Source: Treponema sp. (lineage in GTDB: Bacteria > Spirochaetota > Spirochaetia > Treponematales > Treponemataceae). From it: a stretch of 64,000 nucleotides of DNA. A program made the translations under genes and the position numbers. The notes beneath the pieces are model-generated. The model was not told the origin of the DNA. It did no database searches and worked only from the letters and a program-made list of their open reading frames with translations. Location: the NCBI GenBank assembly GCA_024402565.1, contig JAKSTM010000004.1:1-64000 (forward strand). The letters are read 5' to 3'. This document shows positions 24,659-32,610 of this stretch, piece by piece (the first letter of the stretch is position 1; each line of letters opens with the position of its first letter).

Positions 24659-25942
24659 TTATTTATATAACTCAGAATTTGTAATGTAACCTGCGATTGC
24701 AGTTGCAGCAGCAGAAGCAGGGCTCATAAGGTGAACCATACCGCCTTTACCCATACGTCCGTTGAAGTTTCGGTTTGTTGTTGAAGCACAAACTTCACCT
24801 TCTGCAAGAACACCGTTACTCATACCAAGACATGCACCACAAGTTGGGTTTGTTACACAGAAACCTGCATCCATGAAGATGTCGATGATTCCTTCCTGAA
24901 CAGCCATCTTGAAGATTTTAGGGGTTGCAGGGGAAACAATTCCGCGTACTCCTTCTGCAAGGTGGTGTCCTTTAAGAACCTGAGCTGCAATGCGGAGGTC
25001 AGAAATACGACCGTTTGTACATGAACCGATGTAAATCTGATTAACTTTTGTTCCTTCCATTTCTTTGATTGTTTTTACCTGGTCTGGTTTGTAACCGTGT
25101 GTACAAACTGGTTCCAGGTCTGAAAGGTCGTATGTGTAAACTTTTTCGAATTCTGCATCGTCATCTGAACGCCACTGTGCGTAGTCAGCGATTGCGTCTT
25201 CTTTTGTTTTGTAATCGTCTTTGATGAATTCCCAGAGGTAATCAACAGTTTTTGCATCAGGGTAACAGATACCAGAAGTACCACCGGCTTCAACTGCCAT
25301 GTTACACAAAGTCATGCGTTCTTCCATTCCGAAGTTGTCGATAACAGGACCTGTGAATTCAACAACACAGTTTGTTGCACCGTTTACACCAATTTGTGAA
25401 ATCAAGAACAGGATTACGTCTTTTGCGTATACACCTGGTTTAAGAGTTCCGTTCAGAACGAACTTCAGAGTCTTTGGTTCGCGGAATGAACAAACACCTT
25501 TCAGGATTCCAACTTCAAGGTCAGTTGTTCCAACGCCAGCAGCGAATGCGCCGAAGGCACCGTGTGTACATGTGTGAGAGTCACCCATGATTACAGTGAA
25601 GCCAGGACGTACGAATCCTTTTTCAGGGAAGATAGCGTGACAAACACCGTTTGCACCGATGTCAAAGAAGTCTTTGATTCCCTGGCGGCATGCCCAGTCA
25701 CGGAGAACTTTACTCTGTGTTGCTGTTTTAGAGTCTTTTGATGGTGTTACGTGGTCGATAACAGCCTTGATTTTTGTGTTGTCAAAAACTTTATCTTTAC
25801 CGCGTTCCATAAGGTCGTTGATTGCGATTGGAGTAGTAATTTCATGACAGAAAACACGGTCCAGTTTAAGAACGTATGTGTTTTCATAAGGAGTGTCTAC
25901 AAGATGCTTTTCGAAAATCTTCTGAGCAATAGTTTTTCCCAT
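24659..25942 (-). CDS. leuC: 3-isopropylmalate dehydratase large subunit
   Basis: The iron-sulfur subunit of isopropylmalate isomerase, 427 residues. It belongs to the shorter LeuC/homoaconitase subgroup (about 420, against 470 in E. coli). Cluster ligands are the Cys in IYIGSCTNGRISDL and the Cys pair in VTNPTCGACLG. MGDSHTCTHGAFGAFAAGVGTTD is the conserved active-site block. It is the first gene of the leuC-leuD transcript and is preceded by a recognisable promoter and a leader of only about 35 nt, so no leucine attenuator or T-box is present there. Confidence 0.93.
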   Translation of the reverse strand: MGKTIAQKIFEKHLVDTPYENTYVLKLDRVFCHEITTPIAINDLMERGKDKVFDNTKIKAVIDHVTPSKDSKTATQSKVLRDWACRQGIKDFFDIGANGVCHAIFPEKGFVRPGFTVIMGDSHTCTHGAFGAFAAGVGTTDLEVGILKGVCSFREPKTLKFVLNGTLKPGVYAKDVILFLISQIGVNGATNCVVEFTGPVIDNFGMEERMTLCNMAVEAGGTSGICYPDAKTVDYLWEFIKDDYKTKEDAIADYAQWRSDDDAEFEKVYTYDLSDLEPVCTHGYKPDQVKTIKEMEGTKVNQIYIGSCTNGRISDLRIAAQVLKGHHLAEGVRGIVSPATPKIFKMAVQEGIIDIFMDAGFCVTNPTCGACLGMSNGVLAEGEVCASTTNRNFNGRMGKGGMVHLMSPASAAATAIAGYITNSELYK

Positions 25943-25984
25943 AAATGTATCCTCTTATAAGATTTAATAATACTGATTTTCTTT

Positions 25985-26013
25985 AGTATAATTAAAGTTC
26001 TTTTTTATGTCTA
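25985..26013 (-). promoter_or_regulatory. sigma70-type promoter for leuC
   Basis: On the minus strand TAGACA (26013-26008), a 17-bp spacer and TATACT (25990-25985) lie about 45-70 bp upstream of the leuC ATG. Spacing and both hexamers are close to consensus. Confidence 0.6.
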
Positions 26014-26050
26014 CTAAAAATATTTTATTTTTGATTTCTGCTAAATTTCG

Positions 26051-26989
26051 TTAGATTTCTTCGTTGTTCACAGGTGTATAGGATTTCTGAAGAACAATTC
26101 TTTTGAAATAATTCAGAATCTTTTTACGTAATGGTACTTTATGATTTTTTTCAAGTTCAGCAACTGCGTCGTTAATTGGAACATCATTACCATATTTAGT
26201 TTTCAGCTGATCCCAGTACTTCATAATCCATACGTAAAGGTCGCTTTCAGTTCGCTTTCTGAAATGCTTCATTACTTTGTTGTCTTCTAGATAATGAATT
26301 ACAGGAAGGTAAACATTTTTGAACCAGCTCAAGACTGCATCATCCCAGCTGATTTCTTCGCTCTGGTTCATGTTTATGTAGTATTTGTGTGTAATGATAT
26401 GATTGTAAATCAAATCGTATTTTCCCGGAGTAGTGAAATCCATAACCCAATAGTCGGTGATATCTCCAAATGAAGTTTCCATGTAGAAAGTTCGTTTTTC
26501 AAAGTTTATGATCTGACGTATCAGGTCGTTTATGTTGTTTGCATTTTTGATTGTAATTTCACTTTGAAGAGAAACAACTTCTGCATCAATAAATTCTGTT
26601 CCACGGCTTTTTGCGACCGATACACGGTGGTTTCCGTCGCGGACAAAATAAAGACCTGCGATTTCATAAACTTTGATTGGTGGAAGTACAATTGAGCGGA
26701 TTGCGGCGTCATCGATTTTTTCCCATCTGGTTCGGAGGTGGGAACTTTTCGGGAAGAAGTTGTTGTCAAAGTCCTGATACCGGCCTTCGCTTCCAATTAT
26801 TTTTTCAACAGGAATAACTTTCATTCCAAGGTATGTTTCTGCACTTGGTTTAATGAGATTTTTTACGTCACTTAAAGCAATGAGCTTTGCTTCTTCCGGA
26901 TTTAAAAGATGCTGGATTTCATTGAAAAACGCCTTGTTGCGGGCTTTAAGAAAATCTTCTTCTGTTCGTTCATTTTGCTGTAAATTCAT
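26051..26989 (-). CDS. ParB/sulfiredoxin-like domain protein
   Basis: A 312-residue cytoplasmic protein. VYEIAGLYFVRDGNHRVSVAKSRG (about 106-129) is the ParB/Srx-type nucleotide-binding pocket signature (Gly-Asn/Glu-His-Arg), preceded by a region IPVEKIIGSEGRYQDFDNNFFP. The C-terminal half is acidic and Trp/Tyr-rich with no known fold that I recognise. It follows the metallophosphoesterase gene by 22 bp with AGGAGG before the ATG, and closes a three-gene minus-strand operon. It is not a chromosome-partition ParB, since helix-turn-helix and dimer domains are missing. Its function is unknown. Confidence 0.65.
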   Translation of the reverse strand: MNLQQNERTEEDFLKARNKAFFNEIQHLLNPEEAKLIALSDVKNLIKPSAETYLGMKVIPVEKIIGSEGRYQDFDNNFFPKSSHLRTRWEKIDDAAIRSIVLPPIKVYEIAGLYFVRDGNHRVSVAKSRGTEFIDAEVVSLQSEITIKNANNINDLIRQIINFEKRTFYMETSFGDITDYWVMDFTTPGKYDLIYNHIITHKYYINMNQSEEISWDDAVLSWFKNVYLPVIHYLEDNKVMKHFRKRTESDLYVWIMKYWDQLKTKYGNDVPINDAVAELEKNHKVPLRKKILNYFKRIVLQKSYTPVNNEEI

Positions 26990-27011
26990 GGATTTCCTCC
27001 TTTTCAGTAAA

Positions 27012-27803
27012 TTATTCAGTAAGTTCTTCAGTATTTTCTTTTGTAATATCTTTTGTAATATCTTTTGTTATATCTTTTGTTATATCTTTTGTAAGTGGAA
27101 ATTCTATTATTGTATGGGAATAGGCATTAACAATGACTGTGTCCCAGTATTTTCCGATTCTTTCTTCACGCATGTCGTAAAGATGAATGTGACCGTGTAC
27201 CATATAAGTCGGTTTATATTTTTTTATAAACCAGTTCATGCATTCAAAGCCTTTGTGGCAAGGATCTTCTTTGTCGTGTATGTGCCGTGGTGTGGCATGT
27301 GTCAAAAGAATATCCAGATAACGGCCATATCTGATTTTATTCATAATTAGCTTTGGAACCATGAATAAAAGTTTTCTGTGCATCTGTGATTCAGTGTACT
27401 GATTCTGTCCATTGTTATAACGGAGTGAGCCAGGAACTCCCGCAATTAGGAGGGGAGTTCTTTTTCCAGTAGTTGGATCTACAAAAGAAAGTGAATGATT
27501 TACATGTGATGCGAATCCAAGGTAATGTCCTCCGTGAGCATGGGAAGCACTCTGTAACTGCTGCAGGTCTTTCATGGACCCCAGGTGGTCTATAGAATGT
27601 TTGTCGTAGAATTTAAATTCTTTTAAGTTATGGTTTCCAAAGACAAAATATGTGGGCTTATTAAAAACAGATACAATGAAATCTATGTAATCCATGGGAA
27701 GATCCCCGGCACATAAGATCAGGTCAATGTCCGGAAATAATTCCCTGGCATTCTGATTGTAAATCATCGGGTCAATGTAATCAGATACACAAAGGATTTT
27801 CAT
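27012..27803 (-). CDS. metallophosphoesterase with tandem-repeat tail
   Basis: A 263-residue calcineurin-like phosphoesterase. Metal-binding blocks are visible as LCVSDYIDP (Asp8), LCAGDLP, FVFGNHN, LLTHATPRHIHD and VHGHIHLYD. In the first block the usual Asp-x-His is Asp-Tyr-Ile-Asp, a variant seen in one branch of the family (VSDxxDP). The C-terminus is four TKDI units encoded by 12-bp repeats, ending in Glu/Thr-rich residues. The gene starts 1 bp after the TPR-Mrr gene ends. The substrate cannot be told from the sequence. Confidence 0.85.
   Translation of the reverse strand: MKILCVSDYIDPMIYNQNARELFPDIDLILCAGDLPMDYIDFIVSVFNKPTYFVFGNHNLKEFKFYDKHSIDHLGSMKDLQQLQSASHAHGGHYLGFASHVNHSLSFVDPTTGKRTPLLIAGVPGSLRYNNGQNQYTESQMHRKLLFMVPKLIMNKIRYGRYLDILLTHATPRHIHDKEDPCHKGFECMNWFIKKYKPTYMVHGHIHLYDMREERIGKYWDTVIVNAYSHTIIEFPLTKDITKDITKDITKDITKENTEELTE
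27038..27095 (-). repeat. 12-bp tandem repeat in the metallophosphoesterase tail
   Basis: Five units of CTTTTGTAATAT/CTTTTGTTATAT (plus-strand reading) encode repeated Thr-Lys-Asp-Ile. The 12-bp period keeps the frame, so slippage would only lengthen or shorten the tail. Confidence 0.85.
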
Positions 27804-27804
27804 T

Positions 27805-29175
27805 TTATTTTGATCCGGCTTTTGTTAAAAGCTGTTCCAGTTTTTGTTTTTCTACAAGTTCCATTGGACGTCCTTCTGCGTAACGCTTTGCCTGATTATT
27901 GAAACCAGATGAAGAGAACAGGAAGCCTTTTACAGAAGCCTGGCTTTTCATTACATCGGCCATTTCGTGAATTTCTGCTTCGTCGATTGTTTTAGGTTCA
28001 CGATAGAAACGGAGCATGATAATCTGCTTTCGGACTCCAAGCATGCCTTCCAGTTTTTTATCTACAGCAGAGAAATGACATCCCCATTTCTTTTTTTCAG
28101 AACTGACAACCTGAAGGTTCAGAACTTTTTCTACCATGTTTTTACAGATAAGTGTGAACTCTTCATCACTTGCTGTCAGGTAATCTTTCATGAAGTCGTT
28201 TGACTGAAGGTCTTTGTATTCAGAAAGTTTTGTGGCTACATCGCGGAAAGTTTTATTTCGTTTGTAAATAAAATCCCACTGTTCAATGGCTTTGTCGATT
28301 TTGCGCATTGACTCATAACATTGTGCCAGGAAGTAACGGGCGTAAATAGATTCCTGAAGGGAGCCTGTTTTATCCAGTTCAATTGCACGCTGGAAATCCG
28401 GGATCGCATTATCCATTCGGTTTACCATCATGAAACAGGTTCCGCGTTCGATAATTGCTTTCATTTTGAATTCAGGGTCGCGCTGTGCTTTTTCAAAAGA
28501 TTTTATGGCACCTGGAATATCTTTTGCGTCTTTTAAGATTTTTCCCAAGTAATAGTATGAAGAATATGTGTCAGGACTCAGTTTAAGGGCTGTATCGATT
28601 TCTCGTTTTGCTTCATTAAACTGCTTTGTACGGTACATCATAAGTCCAAGTTCGGCATGGGCTCGGGCATGTCGTTTGTCCAGTGCAACACATTTCTGCA
28701 TGTGACCTAATGCCAGGTCGTATCGTCCCATTCCTTCGTAAAGTCTTCCTACTTCAAAAAAGTTCTGTGCATTCTTTGGGTCAAGTTTTGTAAGGAGAAG
28801 ACATTCCCGTAAAGCATCCTGTGTCTGGTTTGCATTTAAAAGGAGCTGCGAAAATTCATTTCGGAAAGCGACTTCATCAATTCCCTGACCGAAAAGTGCG
28901 TTTTCGTTTACAAGCTTATATTCCATAATTGCCAGCTCTGGTTTGTTGTCAGCAATATATGATTTTCCTAAATAAAAATGGGCTAGATAATTTTTTTGAT
29001 CTTTAGCAAGAATCTGCTTACAAAGCTTAATGGCGTTAACACTTTTTCCCTGTTTGAGAAGCTTTGGTACAGTTTCGATCTTTTTAGGTTTGAGAGTACT
29101 GCTGATAATTGTAATCAAAAGAGCTACGATAACTACAGAAATAACTATCAGCGCAACAATATAAACCGGACTCAT
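27805..29175 (-). CDS. membrane-anchored TPR protein with Mrr-like C-terminal domain
   Basis: A 456-residue protein. An N-terminal helix (5-28) anchors it, followed by about eight tetratricopeptide repeats (35-330), for example YLAHFYLGKSYIADNKPELA and ARAHAELGLMMYRTKQFNEA. The last 110 residues (WGCHFSAVDKKLEGMLGV, MLRFYREPKTIDEAEI, VKGFLFSSSGFNNQAKRYAEG) resemble the restriction-endonuclease/Mrr-type fold, but I do not see an intact catalytic Asp...Gln-x-Lys, so it may only bind. It is first in an operon with the phosphoesterase and ParB-like genes. TPR-Mrr architectures occur in other treponemes; their role is unknown. Confidence 0.75.
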   Translation of the reverse strand: MSPVYIVALIVISVVIVALLITIISSTLKPKKIETVPKLLKQGKSVNAIKLCKQILAKDQKNYLAHFYLGKSYIADNKPELAIMEYKLVNENALFGQGIDEVAFRNEFSQLLLNANQTQDALRECLLLTKLDPKNAQNFFEVGRLYEGMGRYDLALGHMQKCVALDKRHARAHAELGLMMYRTKQFNEAKREIDTALKLSPDTYSSYYYLGKILKDAKDIPGAIKSFEKAQRDPEFKMKAIIERGTCFMMVNRMDNAIPDFQRAIELDKTGSLQESIYARYFLAQCYESMRKIDKAIEQWDFIYKRNKTFRDVATKLSEYKDLQSNDFMKDYLTASDEEFTLICKNMVEKVLNLQVVSSEKKKWGCHFSAVDKKLEGMLGVRKQIIMLRFYREPKTIDEAEIHEMADVMKSQASVKGFLFSSSGFNNQAKRYAEGRPMELVEKQKLEQLLTKAGSK

Positions 29176-29289
29176 ATTTACTCCACAAAAAACTATATAA
29201 TTGAAAGAATAATGGATTTATGTCAAACTGTCTATTGAAAGACTAGACTTTTTGGAGAAAGGCTGTGGGGGCCTTTTGGGTTGGGGAAA

Positions 29290-30126
29290 ATGAAAAAAGT
29301 ATTTGTTTCTATTTCTATTCTATTTTTATGTCTGTTTACCCTTTATGCTGAATCTGAAGGGGAATTGCTTTTCAAACAAAATAAACCAGAGGAAGCGGTT
29401 TTTATTCTGGAAAAAGAAATTGCTGACGGGACCGCTTCTGCAGCAGCCTGGAATTACTTAGGTTTAAGTTACTATCAGCTTGGAGACTACGAAAAATCAA
29501 TTGAAGTTTTTCAGAAAGGACTTTCTGTTTCGGGAACAAATAAAAAGGTCCTTGCGTTTAATGCGGGAAATTCCTGTTTTTCTTTGAAGAATTACGAAAA
29601 GGCATGTGATTATTTTTCTTTAGCTCTAAAAGCCGATTCAAATTATTCCAATGCTTTACTGAATCGAGCAAATTCATATCTTATGGCAGGCCGTTATAAA
29701 GAAGCATGTGAAGATTATGAAGTATATTTAATTAAAGAACCTAATGGCGGGCAAAATGAAAAAATAATCCGCATTCTGGAACTTTTAAGAGAAGAACAGA
29801 AACGGATTGAAGAAGAAGAAAGAATTGCCAGAGAAGAAGAAGCCCGGCTTGCCGAAGAAGAAAGACTCATGCAGGAAGAAATGGCAAGACTTGAAAAAGA
29901 GCGCCTTGAAAAAGAAGCGGCAGAACGTGAAGAACGGGAAAGACTTGAAGCTGAAAAACGTGCTGAAGAAGAACGGATTGCCGAAGAAAAAAGACGTCAG
30001 AATGAAGAGCGTCGTCGCCGTCTTCTGGAAGAAGTGGCCAACTCACTGCAGAATTCGGATTCTACAAATCTTTCTTCCGGCGCAGAAGACATCATGAGTT
30101 ATGAAAGCGAGGGAGAACTAGACTAG
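29290..30126 (+). CDS. exported TPR protein with charged coiled coil
   Basis: A 278-residue exported protein. The start is ATG 29290 (GGGG just upstream); the TTG three codons earlier is unlikely. The signal peptide is followed by a likely cleavage after LYA (about residue 18). Three to four TPR units follow (AAWNYLGLSYYQLGDYEKS, NALLNRANSYLMAGRYKEA). From about 165 to 260 there is an uninterrupted Glu/Arg/Lys coiled coil, then a Ser-rich end. It opens a plus-strand series of envelope TPR genes. No specific function is recognised. Confidence 0.8.
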   Translation: MKKVFVSISILFLCLFTLYAESEGELLFKQNKPEEAVFILEKEIADGTASAAAWNYLGLSYYQLGDYEKSIEVFQKGLSVSGTNKKVLAFNAGNSCFSLKNYEKACDYFSLALKADSNYSNALLNRANSYLMAGRYKEACEDYEVYLIKEPNGGQNEKIIRILELLREEQKRIEEEERIAREEEARLAEEERLMQEEMARLEKERLEKEAAEREERERLEAEKRAEEERIAEEKRRQNEERRRRLLEEVANSLQNSDSTNLSSGAEDIMSYESEGELD

Positions 30127-30218
30127 AATAAATAATAGGTAAGAGGTAATAAATAATAATTTAGACTTGAGGGTGAGAGCGGGATGGCCTGTCGGGTGTA
30201 TGACTATATGTGAGAGAT

Positions 30219-30288
30219 TTCCGAGCGAAGTCGAGGAATCTGATCCTTCGACTCCACTTCGTTCCGCTCAGGATGACAGCGGAAAAAA
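30219..30288 (+). repeat. palindromic intergenic repeat, inverted copy of 24581-24640
   Basis: Sixty bases are identical to the reverse complement of the repeat between leuC and leuD, and the match continues into GCGGAAAAAA. Translating it gives a spurious N-terminal extension (MRDFRAKSRN...) for the next gene, which should be ignored. Confidence 0.88.
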
Positions 30289-30314
30289 TATATAAAAAGT
30301 GTTTAGGGGAAAAA

Positions 30315-32591
30315 ATGAAATATAAGCTAGAGCTTTTTTGGGATAATTTGAAAAATAAAATTAGATATAGGGATGGGGGAAGTAATAAAAATGGCTGGAA
30401 GAGTGGAATGAAGAAGGCGGCTTTTTTTGGGGGCGGTGTTCTTGTTGTTTTACTTTTTGTTTTTTTAGGTCTCCGGTCTTGTAGTGGAAAAGGTGGAAGC
30501 ATTTCAAAAAAAGAATATGAAAATACTGTGAAGCTTGCCGAAATGTATGCAGATAAAAATGAATTCGACAGAGCTCTTTCACTTTTAGATAAACTTCTGA
30601 TTAATAATCCAAAAGATAAAAAAATCCTGGATCTCTTCGATAGAACTATGGCTAAGAAAAAAGAATATGAAGTTCTTTCTTCGTCAGATTCAGAACGCAT
30701 TTATGAGTCCCGGGAAATTCAGTCTGTAAATCCTAATATCAGCGTAGATATCGATACTTCAGAACTTTCTTCCGCCATGCAGTCGGCTTTGGAAAAACAG
30801 TCCCGTGAAAATCAAAAAGCTTTGGAAAAAGCCTTGGCGGAACAGAACCGTCAGTCTGCGGAAAATCAGAAAAGTCTGAAACGGGCATTGGAAGAACAGA
30901 GCAGGCAGAATCAGAAAAATCAGAAAGCTCTTCAGGAAAGTCAGAAAGCCATGGCAGATTTAATGGAAAAGCAGGCTGCTAATGAAGAAGCTTTAAGACA
31001 GAAAGAAGCTGAACGACGGGAAGCAGAAAAAGCCCAGGAAGAACAGCGAAAAAAAGAAGAGGAAAAACGAAAGAAAGCGGAAGAAGAACTTGCAAAGAAA
31101 AATGCAAAATTGAAATCGGAAATTGAATTAGTAAATGAAAAAGTCCGAATGGGAAAAGCTTCTTTAGCGGCCGGAAATTATGACGAAGCAATGTCATATT
31201 TTAATGAGGCAAAAAGTCATCTTCCTGTTTCTGCAGGTGAACCGGAATTTTCCGCATCTAAAGATTCAGAAATGGCTCAGGCAATTTTTGATGCAGCAGA
31301 AAAAGAAGGCCTTTCAAAAAGTGAAAGGGCTAAGCTTATGAGTCAGGCTGTTAGTCTTGCAGAAAATGCCATTAAGTCAAATCCCAAAGATGCCGCCGCA
31401 CATAATATTTTAGGAAGCGATGCCTTTGACAAAAAAGATTATAACAAAGCCCTGGAAGAATTTAAGAAAGCGGTTTTATATGATTCAAACAATTATCTTT
31501 CTTTTTATAATCTGGGCAAAACTCAATACATTATGAAAAAATATTCAGAAGCAGTTCAGAGTTTTTCAACATCATGCCGTTTAAATGGAACATTCAGTTC
31601 CAGTCGATATAACCTGGGACTGGCACAGCTTAAGCTTAAAAATGATTCCCAGGCACTGGATTCTTTCCGGAAGGCTATCGATATTAATCCGCGTTATGAA
31701 AAAGCTTACCTTGAACAGGCACGTATTCTTTCGCGTAGAAAGGATTTTGCAGGTGCCTGCAGTTCTTACGAAAAAGTTGTTGAGATTAATAATGCTAATA
31801 CTTCTGCTCTTATGGAAATGGGGTCTGCTTATTATGAAAACGGAAAACTTTCTAAAGCCGAAGACAGTTATCTTAGAGCACTGGCTTTAATGCAGCCTTC
31901 TGCAAATTACACATTAACCTGCTTCAATCTTTCTACAGTTCTCTTTGAAGATTCAAAATATAGGGATGCAGTTTCTTATGCAAGTAAAGCTTACGAAGGT
32001 GTTTCTCAAATTTCTGATGATAAATTCAAAGCAAATATTATTTACAATTACGCTCTTCTTCTGGAAAAAACAGGAGATTTGGATAAAGCTATAACAACCT
32101 ATTCGGAAGTGTTAAAATATGATCCGGAACATAATAAAACTAAAATCAACCTGGGTGTAATGTATATGGATTTTGATCCTCCTGATGCTGTTCATGCAAA
32201 AGCTTTGTTCCAGTCTGTTTATGATTCTGATAACAAGAACTTCGAAGCCAATAATAATCTTGGAAGTGCATATCTGGTTCTGGAGGATTTTAAAAATTCT
32301 ATTAAACATTTTCAGAATGCATTGAAATTGGATCCAAAAAATAACGAAGTTCGTTTAAACCTTGCAAAAGCTTATGTAAAAGATTCTGATTACGCCAATG
32401 CAAAAACTGTGTATCTGGAACTTTTGAAGCTTACACCTGAAAATTGGGATGCATATCTGGAACTTTCTAAAGTATGTCTCCAGGCGGGAGATAATGAAGG
32501 TGCGGAAAAATATCTCATATATCTTCAGAGTAAAAAGCCTGATTATAAAAAAGCTGAAGTAGAAAGTCTCCTTGATGGCTTAGATATTTAA
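30315..32591 (+). CDS. bitopic TPR/coiled-coil membrane protein
   Basis: 758 residues from ATG 30315, chosen because AGGGGA lies just upstream and longer starts run into the palindromic repeat. It has a basic cytoplasmic N-terminus, one membrane helix (about 38-56, AAFFGGGVLVVLLFVFLGL), a TPR pair, a long Gln/Glu/Lys coiled coil (about 155-275), then at least ten TPRs to the C-terminus (DAAAHNILGSDAFDKKDYNKA, YLSFYNLGKTQYIMKKYSEA and similar). Orientation by charge puts the TPR array outside the inner membrane. It is 20 bp from the next exported protein. It is probably an envelope scaffold; the partner is unknown. Confidence 0.8.
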   Translation: MKYKLELFWDNLKNKIRYRDGGSNKNGWKSGMKKAAFFGGGVLVVLLFVFLGLRSCSGKGGSISKKEYENTVKLAEMYADKNEFDRALSLLDKLLINNPKDKKILDLFDRTMAKKKEYEVLSSSDSERIYESREIQSVNPNISVDIDTSELSSAMQSALEKQSRENQKALEKALAEQNRQSAENQKSLKRALEEQSRQNQKNQKALQESQKAMADLMEKQAANEEALRQKEAERREAEKAQEEQRKKEEEKRKKAEEELAKKNAKLKSEIELVNEKVRMGKASLAAGNYDEAMSYFNEAKSHLPVSAGEPEFSASKDSEMAQAIFDAAEKEGLSKSERAKLMSQAVSLAENAIKSNPKDAAAHNILGSDAFDKKDYNKALEEFKKAVLYDSNNYLSFYNLGKTQYIMKKYSEAVQSFSTSCRLNGTFSSSRYNLGLAQLKLKNDSQALDSFRKAIDINPRYEKAYLEQARILSRRKDFAGACSSYEKVVEINNANTSALMEMGSAYYENGKLSKAEDSYLRALALMQPSANYTLTCFNLSTVLFEDSKYRDAVSYASKAYEGVSQISDDKFKANIIYNYALLLEKTGDLDKAITTYSEVLKYDPEHNKTKINLGVMYMDFDPPDAVHAKALFQSVYDSDNKNFEANNNLGSAYLVLEDFKNSIKHFQNALKLDPKNNEVRLNLAKAYVKDSDYANAKTVYLELLKLTPENWDAYLELSKVCLQAGDNEGAEKYLIYLQSKKPDYKKAEVESLLDGLDI

Positions 32592-32610
32592 TTGGAAAGG
32601 GGTTTTTAAT

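Noticed and set aside
27038-27095. Short regular repeats as a CRISPR array
   Set aside because: Units are 12 bp without unique spacers and lie in frame within a gene.
30210-30314. Longer N-terminus for the bitopic TPR protein
   Set aside because: The added residues are a translation of the palindromic intergenic repeat. ATG 30315 has a ribosome site and leads directly to the conserved part.
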